Source of the DNA: Stenogyne calaminthoides
Lineage: Eukaryota > Streptophyta > Magnoliopsida > Lamiales > Lamiaceae
Direction: 5' to 3'
Assembly: GCA_037126765.1 (NCBI GenBank)
Contig: JBBCBC010000030.1
Location: 3,072,478-3,136,477, forward strand
DNA: 64,000 nucleotides
Both the position numbers and the translations under genes were made by a program. The notes beneath the pieces are model-generated. The model saw only the letters and a list, made by a program, of their open reading frames with translations, was not told the origin of the DNA and searched no databases. Positions 23,026 to 36,400 of this stretch are shown one piece after another. Numbering within the stretch: the stretch's first letter is position 1; every line of letters begins with the position of its first letter.

Positions 23026-25527
23026 TGATGGAGACGAGATCGCGATGAAAATCTTGTATAATTATGAGCAAATTTGAAGAATTAAGAGTATTAGGGAATT
23101 AGTTTTAATTAGGATCTTTAATTTATTAGATATGATTTGTTTTGATTTATTTTCATAGATTAGTATTTATCCTTAATTAAGTTTTTATTTCTTATTTAAA
23201 AAACTCAATCAGAACGCGTTTTATTAAATTGAATGATGAATTAAGAAAATTTTTTTTCCCTATTTGCCTATTTCTAAATTATTGATGGTTGAATCAACGA
23301 TCTTAGAAAGGTGTTATTTGTTTCATTATTTATCCATTTGCATCAATTGGTATGTAGAGTTTTTGGTATTTCCTGTCCGATCTTCGTCTCGCAGAGAGCG
23401 TAACCATGATACAGTTCTCGATCGATTGGATATTTTGACACAGCAGTTAGCCATGGTGGTTCAGTTGCTTCAGGATCGAGTAACCGCAACCCGTGAGTTT
23501 CCTGCAATCCGGCGCGCTCCTGCCGCCACCCTTCCGATTGATTGCCATCGGAAGTCACAAACCACCGATGTACCACGCCACCATCCACCAAAGGTCGTCG
23601 ACCTTCCCTCAGCACCCACCACCAGCCGCCGTCGCAACCGCGCGAAGCGCCCATTTTCGTCATCCATCTCAGCGAGGACGAAGCGCGACGCCATGCTTAC
23701 AAGTGCAGTCGACCACGATGATGATGATTGGTCGCCTACCATGCACGCGTGACGATGGCGGCACGCTCGGGATGCCTCCGACCACCCGCTATTGTCATCC
23801 ACCGCCGCAGGGACAAGAAGTGTCAGTCGCCATATTGCTGCCGTCGTTGATAGAAACAGTGGAGAGACTGAGGAGTTCGCGTCTGATGCCCTATTCCATC
23901 ACGGGTTGTTCACAGTTGATGGGCTCTCTAAGTGTGCTTCTGAGAGTGGGCCTTCTAATTCTTGGTGTTATTATTTCATGAAATTTGAGGCTGAGATGAA
24001 TTGGGCTTCAATATATGATAATGGGCTAATTTCTAATATTAATTTAGATGATGTCGGGCCCTCTGATTTGTTACAAATTGGGCAGAATGGTTCCCATTTT
24101 TTTGAGGGTCCGGTTATTAACACCCCCAACATTAAGAGATTCACCCTCATAATTATTAAATTACCAATTATACCCTTAATTCTTAATTAGGGATTCACAA
24201 ATTCACACCCACCATCGGACTTTCAAACCCACTGTCTCCATCATCTCACCACCCGGACTTTTAAATCCACCTCCTCCATCATCACTTTTATATTTCAGGC
24301 ACAACTTTTCTTCATAACACGTACTTGGCGGGGACGGTTGCGGTGCTGCGAGGGGCTGCACGCGAAAGGGGGGCTGTGCGCGGTGGTGGTGCTGCGCAGT
24401 GTTGCGGCGGCTCGGGGTTTCGCGCGGAGGGTGGTCTGTGCTGAGTGCGGCGGCGTGGCGGAGGACGCGACGCGCGACGGCAACGCTGTGGGTCACGCGG
24501 GGTGGTGCTGCGCGCGGCGGCGACGCGGAGGACGTGCGACGTGCGGTGGTCGTGGGGCAGCATAGTGCGGCGCTGGTTGGACTTTGTGGCTCTGTGAAGG
24601 CGATGAACTGCTAGCAGAAGGAAAGAGGAGGAAGAAGAGAGGGATTTGGGTTTTTTTTTTTATCAATAAGGGTATAATTGGTAATTTAATAATTAAGTGG
24701 GTGAATCTCCTAATGTTGGGGGTGTTAATAACCGGACCCTTTTTTTTAACGAACAAAGGGTTGATGGTCCATTTAGTTTGGATAGTGACAATTTTGAGCT
24801 CGAAGAGAAAATTGAATATTATGATGGGCCGCCTGTCTATGATGAAGAGGAGCCCGTAATTGATTTTCTATCTCCTATTGTTGATGACGAGCGTGAAGAC
24901 GACCCGTGCAACGATTTTGATATGGAAAATGATTTCGATGCCAGTTTTTGAGGTTTCGATACGACGTCAAACGAAATCTACCTCGATGATGTTGAAGGTT
25001 ATCTCTCACAGAATAACTATTATTTTTTTATAAATAATAATAGTTATTTTGTTGACAGTGCTATGAAAAGTTCATCCTATCGCCTTAGGATTTTGAGCAA
25101 AACCCGAATAGTTGATATTTTTGAGCTCAACTATTTGATGGTTATACTTTATTCCTCCTGGGGACGAAGATCGGTTTCGATTCGAGGACAAATCGTTTCA
25201 AAGAGGGTGAGAATGATGGAGACGAGATCGCGATGAAAATCTCGTATAATTATGAGCAGATTTGGAGAATCAAAAGTATTAGAAAATTAGTTTTAATTAG
25301 GGTCTTTAATTTATTATATATGATTTGTTTTGATTTATTTCCATAGATTAATATTTATCCTTAATTAAGTTTCCACTCTTATTTAAAGAGCTCAGTTGTA
25401 AACATTTTATTCAGTTGAATGATGAATTAAGAAAAGGATTTTCCCTGTTTGTCTATTTTTCGGTATTCAATTGTTGAATCAATATATCTTAGAAGATGTT
25501 ATTTGTTCATTCGATACTCTCGGTGCA
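23026..25527 (+). mobile_element. Non-autonomous LTR retrotransposon (LARD-like)
   Basis: Direct LTRs lie at 23026-23342 and 25214-25527 (about 315 bp, starting TGATGGAGACGAG and ending TGCA). Just inside the left LTR is TGGTATGTAGAG, a degenerate initiator-Met tRNA primer site. Just before the right LTR is the purine tract AAAGAGGGTGAGAA. The interior opens with a gag-like coiled stretch (LDRLDILTQQLAMVVQLLQ) followed by basic, proline-rich residues. It ends with an acidic frame (24700-24951) and FEDKSF, the kind of tail seen before the 3' LTR in gypsy elements. No protease, RT or integrase is present. A MULE-like element interrupts it. Matching target duplications are not seen. Confidence 0.7.
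24106..24739. mobile_element. MULE-like element with GGGTCCGG termini, copy 2 (Pack-MULE-like)
   Basis: Termini of about 80 bp pair up: GGGTCCGGTTATTAACACCC on the left with GGGTGTTAATAACCGGACCC on the right. The flanks TTTTTTTGA and TTTTTTTTA would be a 9-bp target duplication with one mismatch. The middle (about 24320-24600) is strongly GC-rich, with repeated GCGCGGCGG-type words, quite unlike the AT-rich surroundings. It gives overlapping Arg/Ala/Pro-rich open frames that are composition artefacts. Capture of a GC-rich host exon or promoter is the simplest reading; the donor gene is unknown. Confidence 0.6.
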
Positions 25528-25700
25528 TCATATTGAGATATGCATCAATATAGACTCTCAGATAAAATACATCAAGATTGCAGCTAATTATTTTCATATG
25601 ATTCACACACGAGTGATTTTCCCGTTAAGATAATAAAGTCATGGGTGTACATCTTCATAATCACCATTTAGTTGTAGAAATGTTAATTTCTTTATGATAA
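25528..25700 (-). pseudogene. Relic of an RLK 5' end and leader
   Basis: GATAAAATACATCAAGATTG through ATGATTCACACACGAG and TGTACATCTTCATAATCACC parallels the start codon region and leader of gene D (63600-63720). Only about 170 bp survive next to the LARD right LTR. It shows that another receptor copy once started here. Confidence 0.4.
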
Positions 25701-25929
25701 TATTATAGCGTTACTTCCTGTAAGAATTTCGGGTTACGTACTAAGACCGTCGTATAATCAGTCGGTAAAAAATAAAGAATAAAACTTAAAGTCATATGTA
25801 TATTTTTTAAAACAAAAAGTCACTTTCAAATAATAATTACAATTGAGTGATCTTGACCATTGACCGTCTCACGTGAGACGGTGTCATTGGTGGCTAGTCC
25901 CTCTCATTATGTTTTGTTGAATTCTTGAA

Positions 25930-26275
25930 GGATAAATTTTCATGTTCACCATTTATATTAATAAAATTAGTGCAATTTAATTTTAAATTTTTTTTTTTTA
26001 ATTTTTTCAATTTTAACTTTTTTTTTTTTTTTTTTTTTCAGTTTTCTTTTAATTTTAATTTCAGTTTTATGTGTGTTTTTTTTCTCGACCCGGGCACAAA
26101 CCTGGTCGGAGTAGTTCATGGCTCGCTCGACCCGAGTGGTTCATGGTTCACCCGGCCAAAATAGATCATGATTTAGGGTTCATTATTTAGTGTTTAAGGT
26201 GTAGATACTTCAGTTAAAGTGAAATTGAATTCAAGTACACCAATTGCATCTTGTGCAAATGGTGCACAGGAGAGT
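25930..26275. mobile_element. GTGCACC-terminus MITE, second copy
   Basis: Same family as 13898-14201 but reversed: it begins with a degenerate CATGTTCACC end, has the long T tracts, the GAGTGGTTCATGGTTCACCC motif and TGATTTAGGGTTCATTATTT, and ends GGTGCACAGGAGAGT. Confidence 0.6.
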
Positions 26276-26590
26276 CACTCTTCTTGAAGATATATGCACT
26301 CTTTTATCTTTTATGACAAAAAATGTGTGTGTATCTTTGTTCACGATAAACTCGTTTTTCTCAATATCACTCTTATGCATAAAAATGATCATCGTTATTT
26401 ATAAAAACTATCACTTTACATACACAAAAACTATTACTGCTAAACATTTTTTTAGCAATGATAATTTTTATGTATAATAATAATAGATTTTGTGTATAAT
26501 AGTTATAGAAATTCATGTATAGATCTGGTCCATAGAAAAAGTATATATATATCCTAAGCACCAAAAAAAAACTCGAATCTCTGTTATTGT

Positions 26591-26969
26591 TAGGGAATAA
26601 TGTATTTTAAGGACAGTAACTTAAGAGGGGTTGTGTTTTAAGGACAATAATTTTATAAGCTTGAAAATGTAGGACAATATATTTTAAAACTTGTAAATAT
26701 AGGACAATATGTTTTAAAATTTGTAAAAATAGGACAATATGTTTTAAAAATCTGTAAATGTAGGACAATCGAGCCAGAATTTCACATGATATTTCAACCC
26801 AATTTGGGCTTATTCGGGCTCAATTGTCCTACATTTACATATTTTAAAACATATTATCCTATATATTTACATATTTTAAAACATATTGTCCTACATTTTC
26901 AAGTCAGTAAAATTATTGTCCTTAAAACACAATCTCCCTAAAGTTATTGTCCTAGAAAAACATTTTCCC
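26591..26969. mobile_element. Fold-back MITE built of AGGACAATA repeats
   Basis: Two arms of about 170 bp are inverted copies. The left arm carries TTGTGTTTTAAGGACAATAA, GAAAATGTAGGACAATAT and several TTTTAAAAxxTGTAAAxxTA units. The right arm is the mirror, ending ACATTTTCCC. TTATTGT at 26584-26590 and 26970-26976 is a possible target duplication. No coding capacity. It lies about 500 bp beyond the 3' end of gene A and could form a long hairpin if transcribed. Confidence 0.7.
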
Positions 26970-26976
26970 TTATTGT

Positions 26977-27464
26977 AATAGATTTTCTTAATATTATAAA
27001 TAAGTAGTGTTCTCTCCGCCTATTAAGAGTGCGCTCAATTTTTTGGGCATAAATTTTTAGAAAAGTCATCGAGAATATATAAGGTGTTCCCACATGAAAG
27101 TATCATTAACAAAGTATACTATATCTGACGATATGGATCAGCTTGATTCAAGCTCAAACATGTTATTGAACAATTTATATGGACCAAGCAAACAAGATAA
27201 AACAGATTCATAGCTACACTACACACAACGATAATCCTTAATAAGAGTAACTTATTTGATGTAAAACCATCTCAGACACTTGAATTGTTTTGTTTCTCTG
27301 CTTCAAAGCAAGACCTTCTGAGTTTGTGATCCCACTGGAAAATGCCAATTATATGGGAAGTTCTGTAAAGCATTTAGAAACATGTTTCTATTCTAGTTTT
27401 TAAAAAAATACTGATGGAAATACCAGATAGATAGAATAAGAGAGGGAATACGTACTGATTCATT
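26977..27464. other. 3' flank of RLK gene A
   Basis: The part from about 27160 is related to 47400-47520 plus 47805-48050, the 3' flank of gene E, marking old tandem duplication. Nothing else is seen. Confidence 0.5.
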
Positions 27465-30400
27465 TCAGCTGCGGCGATTTGATAAGTCCAACATCATCTT
27501 GTTCATCCTTGCTTCAACATCTTTCATATTAGGCCTCTCCTCTGCCAAATCTGATGTGCATTCTAGAGCTAATTCCATCACTGATGTCAAGCACCTTTCA
27601 TGTCTTGCTCTACTCCTTTGATCATCCATATTAATTAGTAGCTCGCGATCGACAATGTGCATTACTGAATTTGGGAATGATTCCGACACCCATCTCCTCA
27701 TTGTTAGCTCTCCTGAAAACATGTCATCAGTTGGCCTTCTTCTTGTAAATACTTCCATCAACAAAATCCCGTAGCTGTAGACATCAACCATGGTCGATAC
27801 TAGTCCTTCTGATCCATACTCTAAATCGATGGTGAATGAGATCAAACATATGCATATAAAAAAAGTGTATCTAATTAATTTGGTGATTTCTATTAAAAGA
27901 TTTATACCTGGTGCAATGTACCCAATGGTACCCAAAGTTGTGGTTTGTAGCATTCTCTGTTCTTGAGTCAAGAGCTTGGAAATCCCAAAATCTCCTACAT
28001 GTGCAACCATGTCTTCATCCAGAAGAATGTTGTTGGGCTTTAAGTCGCAATGCACAATTGGAGATGTGTAACCTTCATGTAGATACTCCACCGCACATGC
28101 AACATCTATCATTATTCCCAGTTTTTGAAAAATATTCAAGGAACAATCCCCAGAGTAAAGCCATTTTTCAAGGTTGCCGTTGGGCATGTATGCCATCACC
28201 AGGGCCTTAAAATCAAGGTTGGAGCAAGATGTAATGACCTTCACAAGATTCCTGTGGCGTATGCTGCGCAATATTTGGCACTCTGTGTCAAAGCTTTTGA
28301 ATGCTCCTTGTACATCAAGATTGAAAACCTTAACAGCAGCAACCAGTGCACCGGAAAAATTAGCCCTGTACACTGAGCCGAAGCTACCTCTCCCAATCAA
28401 GTTTTGTTGATCAAGGTTGTTTGTGGCGCTCAGAATATCATAATATGAGATCCTTTCTGGCATGGCTACCACAGGTAAATCAAACAAAGATGGAGGGAGC
28501 TTTCTAGCACGACGTCTCAAAACAAAGATGAGAATAATGACAACAACAACTACTGAAGCTATCACTGGTAGTACGTATTTTAAATGCTGCTTCTTACTTG
28601 AATGTGTGGGCTTATTTGTTTTGCATTCCCCCACTTTGAATCGAGGCACTCCACATAAACCTTTATTACCAGCAAAAAGCTCAGGTGTGAAGTTAAGAAA
28701 AGGCCCTCCATCTGGAATTTCACCACTGAGCTCATTGAATGAGACATTGAAGAATACAAGATTTACAAGTTTCTCCAATGATGTGGGGATCGGACCAGAG
28801 AGATGGTTGTGTGACAAGTCCACGAATTGCAGATCCTTCATATCAGCAAATGAATCACGTATGGAGCCATTCAAATTGTTATTTGACAACGACAGAGTAA
28901 TTAGTTTTTGAAGCTTTGAAATAGGCCCTGGAATTTCCCCAGAGAGTTGGTTTCTTGATAGATGCAACTCTATTAGATCCTTCATATTGCCAATCTCTCC
29001 AGGTACAGAACCGTGAAGGAAATTGTTAGAAAGAGATAACCTTTCAATATGTTGAAACCATAAAGTTGAGGGAATCGTGAAATTGAGTGCATTGTCAGCC
29101 AAATTGATTTCTCGCAACGAAGAAAGGTTCCCTAAACAACTGGGGAGTTCACCTAAAAAATTATTTCCCTCCAAATTAATGGCATACACATTTCCCATTT
29201 TGCATATGGCCTGGGGGATGGAGCCCTGGAACTCATTGCCATACATACCCAGCACCTGCAAGCTTCTTAAATTTCCGAGTGCCGCTGGAAGGGCTCCCGT
29301 AAACTCATTATCTCCGAGGTTTAAAAATATCAAGTTGCTCAAGTTCCCTATCTCATTAGGGATTGGGCTTTTGATTCTACAAGAAAAGGCACCGATTGTT
29401 TGAAGAGAAGCAGAGAGATTGGCCGAGCCTAACGATTTTGGGAGAACTCCGCTTATAGGATTAGCTGCTATTTGTAGGTGTTCTAGATGCTCGCATGCTG
29501 CCAAAGACGAGAGAAAGTCTTGTTCCGGCACTGAAATATTATTTGTGAATTGATTGTTACGCAAATTTAGAATTTGTAGTTGAGGCAAGTTGCCAAGAGT
29601 TATTGGTATATGTCCGGTGAATGAGTTATTAGAAAGCTCGAGTAGAGTGAGTTTGGAGAGATTTGAGATTGAGCTCGGAATCTTTCCACGAAAGTGATTG
29701 CCAAAAACACCAATTTTCTCAATGCCGGGAAGGCTTTTACCTATCGAAAACGGAAGATAGCCAGACAGGTTGTTGTCTCCAAGTCCAAGTACTTGTAACC
29801 TGGAGAAATTGAAAATAGATTGTGGTGCTTCGCCATTTAAATTATTACTTGTAAGATCCAAGATTTCTAAATTGGATAGTTGTCCAATTTCTGAAGGAAC
29901 TGTCGCATGAAAACTGTTATCTTGAATGTTCAACCTCACCAAATTGGTCAAATTGGCAATTGAGGGACGAATAGTACCTGTAAAATTGTTACGCTGTAGA
30001 TTAACCCATTGAATGGTAGACAAGTTCCAAAATTCAGTTGGAATGTTCCCTGTAAATTTGTTGCCTCCTAGAGACAGCATTTCGAGAGAATGACAGTGGA
30101 TTACGGCGGAAGGGAAGTCTCCTTCAAATTGATTCAAGTAAAGCCCCAAGGATTCAAGCTTTGCAGATTGGAAGCATATATGTTTTGGAATTGTGCCAGA
30201 CATTTGGTTGTCTCCCACATTAAAGTACAGCAGAGAAGATATATTGAAGATCGTTGAAGACAATTCACCTGACACAGATCCAGTAAATGTCATATCAATT
30301 TGTATGGTATCATATATGTAAGTTTAAACTCGATCTGATTGTAAACTTTTATGCTACAAGACCCTTTTTATCCTTTTTAATTTAAAATATGAATTCAAAT

Positions 30401-33400
30401 TGGCTGTGGTGGTTGTGTTTTGTTGCGGCGGTGGCATTGTGGAAGGGGCCAATAATCAGAGTTGATTGCTTGGCTTAGCGGAATGCACAAAAGCAACAAT
30501 CACTTCCACAAAAGCTCAATAGACTTCGGACCAAATACGTAAATTAACTGCATAAATAAATATGTAATAAAACCAAGAATTTTTTTACGTGGAAAACCCC
30601 TTCACAAGAGGGTAAAAACCACGGGACCCAGTTCAGGAAATATTCCACTATATCAAATGGGAATTACACAGTTTCCTTCTCTATCACAAATAGAGGAATC
30701 AACACCAATGTTGTGTTCGATATAGTAACTCAGGCTTAATCGAACATATAAGAGCGACATGTGTATTATTTAAATATTCATGCCCAATGGACAAGTATTC
30801 GCCACTCAGGTCAGGAAAGAAGGAATCAGATGAGCTAAGTCAAGAAGACCATAAGCAAATCTGAGGACTCAGGCGGCCAAAATACTCAGAAATCCTGAAA
30901 GACCTCAGATATCCTGAGGGTCAGTATGTTCGAAGACCTCAGATATCCTGAGGGTCAGTATGTTCGAAGACCTCAGATATCCTCAGATATCCTGAGGGTC
31001 AGTATGTTCAGATCTCAGATATCCTGAGGGTCAGTATGTTCGCACCTCAGATATCCTGAGGGTCAGTATGTCCGCAGACCTCGCATCATCGGAAGGGTCG
31101 AGTGCCCGACACTCGGATATATCAAGACCAACATCCAGAGGGGCTCGATGCGCTTTCGAGGAGGACAATATTCCAGCATAAAACTGACATGGTTAAAGGG
31201 GCGAACAAAGCATACAACCGAACAAAAGGTTAATTTGGACGACCAAAAGGAGTGCCTTATAGACAAGCAAGTTCCAAGATCAATCTAGAAGACGAAGTTG
31301 GGAACGTGGCAATATCACCAGGATTCTTGCATGGCTCGGAGTCTCCAGCTCATGCATACCAACCCAGCCCATGCTTGTCGGAGTGCTATAAAAAGGAAGA
31401 AAAAAGAAGAAGAAAAAGGTTCAGAAAAAATCTCCCAAAAAGTCATACCCACGCTTTGAGAGGTGAGGAACAAAAAATCGAAAGTGATCATTTATTCCCA
31501 CTAGAAACCCTAGCACCCAGAGAGGCTAATTCTCCAAATTATCTTCATCGTAATGATTCATCTTCATAAGGTGTATCAAATATTATGCGATGTAAAGCTC
31601 GCGAATACCACATCCCGGCTTGGTATGCCCCCGAGTAGTCATTTCCAGATGGAACGGGTCAACAAATTCATCCTATTCTGACTTATATTACCGTGCATGT
31701 TTTGTTTGCGAGTTGTTATCAAATTAGCCACATAATACTCTCCGTATAAAACGACTCGCGACAACTGGCGCTAGAAGGAGGGTGCTTCACCAAAAAACCG
31801 ACCCATACACGAACCCTTAGTTAACCGAGGCAGAAAAAAGAAATAAAATGCCTCAATCTAGGAACACACAAACGGAGAGGTCGGGACAAAGCCGACCACA
31901 TGACCGGAAAGAGGCTCAGCGCCAGCCTCATAAAGATCGGGAAGTGGAGATTACCAATCTCGAGGATATTGTGAATGATCCGCGACAACAACCAGGCCAT
32001 CACTTTCTTCTTGAAGCCGCAGAAAAGAGAGGGCCGAGAAAGAATTGGTCAAATTAGAAACTCAAGATCGTGAAGAGCGACGCTCACGTACACCTGATAG
32101 TGAGCAAGTTAAAAAGAAAATTGTGAAGCGGGCAAGTAAAAACGCCGATGACACGTCTGATGACGAACAACCTCAAGGATCTAGACCATCAGCGTTTGGA
32201 CGTTTGAGGCTCTCCGCCAAAGACCGAATCGGCAATAATAGGCGACAGGATCCAGGAAAGGAATAGCCAATAAAAATGCCCGCACCTTCAGATCTTCATG
32301 ATCATCCGTATGCCGAACAAAAATCGGCGGGAACAAAATTGTCTATCCATCATCGATTGGGTAGTCGAGCACAAACTTGGAGAGGAGGATCGCCCTTTAT
32401 CACGAGCATGACCCATTTGGGTCCTCATGATGGGGAAAAGCACCCCAATCTAAGTCTGTCAATCCCACAAAATTTTGCGGAAATGCAAAAAGGCCATCGA
32501 GGATTTCTGAGCCAAACTGGCCGCGCGACCAAAGGCCAACCTCGGCGAGCACAATACCCTGCTCGCCATTGTCACAGGCGATCATGGCGGCTGGAATACA
32601 GGAGAAAGTGGCGAAGTCCCGACCGCTAATTCCCATATTCGATGATGAGTCTGACCCTCATGTCCATCTCAGCAAGTATTCAGACTTCATGATCGCGATG
32701 GGGCCACAGACGCGACGCAAAGGCCGATCATTCCCATGACTTTGGGTGATCGGGCACATAGATGGTTTTCTACTTTTTCACATTGCGTCAATCACATCTT
32801 TTCGCTCAATTGGGACAACGATTTCATCCCACTTTTTCGTCCATGTGCTCGCCAAATACCAAAACAAAAGGTTGGCGATTTTTTCCCAATTAAAAGGTGA
32901 GTCGATCGAGCATACATAGAAAGATTTGATAAATGTCTGTATGATGGGGCCCCAGTTGAGGAGGATGCCAAAATCCTCGCGGTGGTCGGGGGCCTGACTC
33001 TAAATACTGATATGTGGAAGGCCATGCATCAAGACTCAGGCGGCCAAAATACTCAGAAATCCTAAAAGACCTCAGATATCCTGAGGGTCAGTATGTTCGA
33101 AGACCTCAGATATCCTGAGGGTCAGTATGTTCGAAGACCTCAGATATCCTGAGGGTCAGTATGTTCAGACCTCAGATATCCTGAGGGTCAGTATGTCCGC
33201 AGACCTCAGGTATCCCGAAGGGTCGAGTGCAAACACTCGATATATCAAGACCCGAACATCGAGAGGGCTCGATGCCTTTCGAGGAGGACAATATTCCAGC
33301 ATAAAACTGACATGGTTAAAGGGGCGAACAAAGCATCCAACCGAACAAAAGGTTAATTTGGACGACCAAAAGGAGTGTCTTATAGATAAGCAAGTTCCAA

Positions 33401-36400
33401 GATCAATCTAGAAGACGAAGTTGGGAACGTGGCAATATCACCAGGATTCTTGCATGGCTCGGAGTCTCCAGCTCATGCATACCAACCCAGCTCATGCTTG
33501 TCGGAGTGCTATAAAAGGAAGAAAAAAGAAGAAGAAAAAGGTTCAGAAAAAATCTCCCAAAAAGTCATACCCACGCTTGAGAGGTGAGGAACAAAAAAAT
33601 TCGAGTGATCATTTATTCCCACTAGAAACCCTAGCACCCGGAGGCGAATTCTCCTAATTATCTTCATCTGTAATGATTCATCTTCATAAGGTGTATCAAA
33701 TATTGTACGTGTAAAGCTCGCAATACCACATCCTGGCTTGGTATGCCCCGGAGTAGTCATTTCTGAATTTAACTGGGTCAACAAATTCATCTTATTTACA
33801 GCTTATCGTACACGTGCATGTTTTGTTTGCGAGTTGTTATCAAATTAGCCACATAATACTCTCCGTATAAAACGACTCGCGACAACCAATAACATCAAAT
33901 TTTCCTCAAGAATGCAATTCTTGGCACACACAATGAGATATGGGAGGAGAGCAAGCTAAATAGTACAAAGAGAATAAATATACAAATTTCCTCTTGTACC
34001 TCTTGGAGATGAATAATGAGAATTCACTCCAATCAAAATGAACAACACGTCGCCACGAACTCCCCCTCGAAATTTGAGACAAAATGGTGAAGAAATGAGC
34101 TCCCAAAATGACAAACCCTTTCTCCTCTTCTCTCTTTTCTTTCTCTCCCTTTCTCTCTCTTTTTCTCTCTGGTTTTCTTTTCTTGTTGTTCTCGCGTCCA
34201 GTAGCAGCAGCCAAATGCTGCAATACTAATTGCCCTAATCAAGAATGGGCCTTTTTATATTTATTAGTTTTGGGCCCAACTATTTTGGGTAAGGCCCAAC
34301 AATCTCCCCCTCCCAATATAGTTGGCCACAAACGTCATAACTACCTCGAGCTCATGCCGGCCAATTCGGCACACAACTCATGCTTCTCTCGAGTGATCAC
34401 CTTAGTCATCATATCCGCAGGATTCTTGTCGGTGTGAATTTTTTCAAGCATCATAAGTTGTTTCTCCAGTATCATTCTAATCCAATGGTACCTCACATCA
34501 ATATGCTTCGTTTGAGCATGATACATGGAATTTTTGCTCAAGTCAATAGCACTTTGACTATCACAAAAGACCATGTATTCTCCTTGCTTCAAACTCAATT
34601 TCTGGAGAAATCTTTTCATCCACATCATCTCTTTTCGACCGATTCATTTCACGATATATCTCTGCCTCGATTGGTGGATAAAGGCAACACATTTCTCAGA
34701 ACTTTGATTGCCATGAGGCGCCTCCTCCTCGCAAATGTAAACAAGTAGCACGAGTGGATTTCCTCCCATCGAGATCACCTGTCATATCTGAATCTATGTA
34801 TCCCATAAGAGTCGGTTTCGAACTTCCAAAACTCAAGCATGATTATGAAGTTCCTCTCAAGTATTTGAATATCCACTTTACGGCCTCCCAATGATCTTTT
34901 CCTGGATTGGAAAGAAATTTGTTCACCAAGCTAACAACTTGAGCAATATTTGGTCGTGTACACACCATGACATACATCAAAGAACCAACTGCAGAGGAAT
35001 AAGGAATGGTTGTCATCTCTTCTCTCTGCTCTCGAGTTGTGGGACAAGATTTCTTGCTCAACTTGAAGTGGTTAGCAAGTGGTGTGGACAAGGTCTTGGC
35101 ATGTTTCATCACTACAAAAAATGCGCATTTTACCGACGGAAATTAGCGATGGTTACAAAAACCGTCGAAAATAGCGACAGTTACGGTCAAATGGTCAAAG
35201 TAAACAATTTTAGCGACGGTCTAGAGAACCGTCGCAAATAGCGACGGTTTTAGCTACGGTTTTAGCGACGTTTTGGACTAATCCCTTTAGCGACGGTATT
35301 AGTGACGGATTTAGCGACGGTTTTAGCTACGGATTAGCGACGGTTTTTTTTTTTTTAATTTAATTTTTTTTTTAATTTTTAAATATTAATTATGTATTTT
35401 TTTTTTTTTATGTTTCAGGATTATACAAGATTTTTTAATTGTTGTTAATGCACCTTACCGTATATTTAATTTATAGTCACTTGGAGAAGAGTTCCACTAA
35501 TCGTAGTCGAGATCTATTTTAGAGAGTTTACGGTATAAAATTAATTCATAGTATATTTAAATATATATATTGACTAAAAGTAGTACTTGTTTAAATAGAA
35601 AAGTAGTACTTATTTAAATGAAAGTATTACTTGTTAAATGAAAAAAATATTACTTAAGTTTAAATAGAAAAGTAGTACTTGTTTAAATAGAAAAGTAGTA
35701 CTTGTTTAAATGAAAAGTAGTACTTGTTTAAATAGAAAAACATTACTTGTTTAAATAGAAAAGTAGTACTTGTTTAAATAGAAAAGTAGTACTTGGTTAA
35801 ATGAAAAGTATTACTTGTTTAAATTAAAAGTATTGTTTAAATAATAGAAAGTATTACTTGTTTAAATGAAAGGTATTACTTGTTTAAATGAAAAGTATTA
35901 CTTGTTAAATGAAAAGTGTTACTTGTTTAAATAGAAAGGTAGTACTTGTTTAAATGAAAAGTAGTACTTGTTTAAATGAAAAGTATTACTTGTTTAAATA
36001 GAAAAGTATTACTTGTTTAAATAGAAAAGTAGTACTTGTTTAAATGAAAAGTAGTACTTGTTTAAATGAAAAGTATTATTTGTTTAAATGAAAGGTATTA
36101 CTTGTTTAAATGAAAAGTAGTACCTGTTAAAATGAAAAGTAGTACTTGTTTAAATGAAAAGTAATACTTGTTTAAATGCAAAGTATTACTTGTTTAAATA
36201 GAAAGTAGTACTTGTTTAAATAGAAAAGTATTACTTGTTTAAATTAAAAGTATTACTTATTTAAATAATAGAAAGTATTACTTGTTTAAATTAAAGGTAT
36301 TACTTGTTTAAATGAAAAATATTACTCGTTAAATGAAAAGTAGTACTTGTTTAAATGAAAAGTATTACTTGTTTAAATAGAAAAATATTACTTGTTTAAA

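Larger units (their letters stand above)
30435..34301 (-). repeat. 3' LTR of the minus-strand copia, split by a gypsy element
   Basis: Sequence matching the 680-bp LTR is present as 30435-30708 and 33885-34301. The intact LTR shows the empty site CAACACCAATAACATC at about 42082, proving where the gypsy element entered. Confidence 0.9.

Noticed and set aside
24203..24614. Several overlapping Arg/Ala/Pro-rich open frames on both strands
   Set aside because: They arise from GC-rich composition inside a MULE-like element; no frame has a family signature.
27465..30293. A single 942-codon uninterrupted frame read as the whole receptor gene
   Set aside because: It starts inside intron 1 and reads through the 87-bp intron 2 by chance. 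The spliced model restores NQLTG-ELSS and the conserved APE motif.
34038..34242. Plus- and minus-strand frames of 60-105 codons rich in Ser/Phe or Lys/Arg/Glu
   Set aside because: They come from the CT-rich leader of the copia LTR, which is repeated at 42300-42400.
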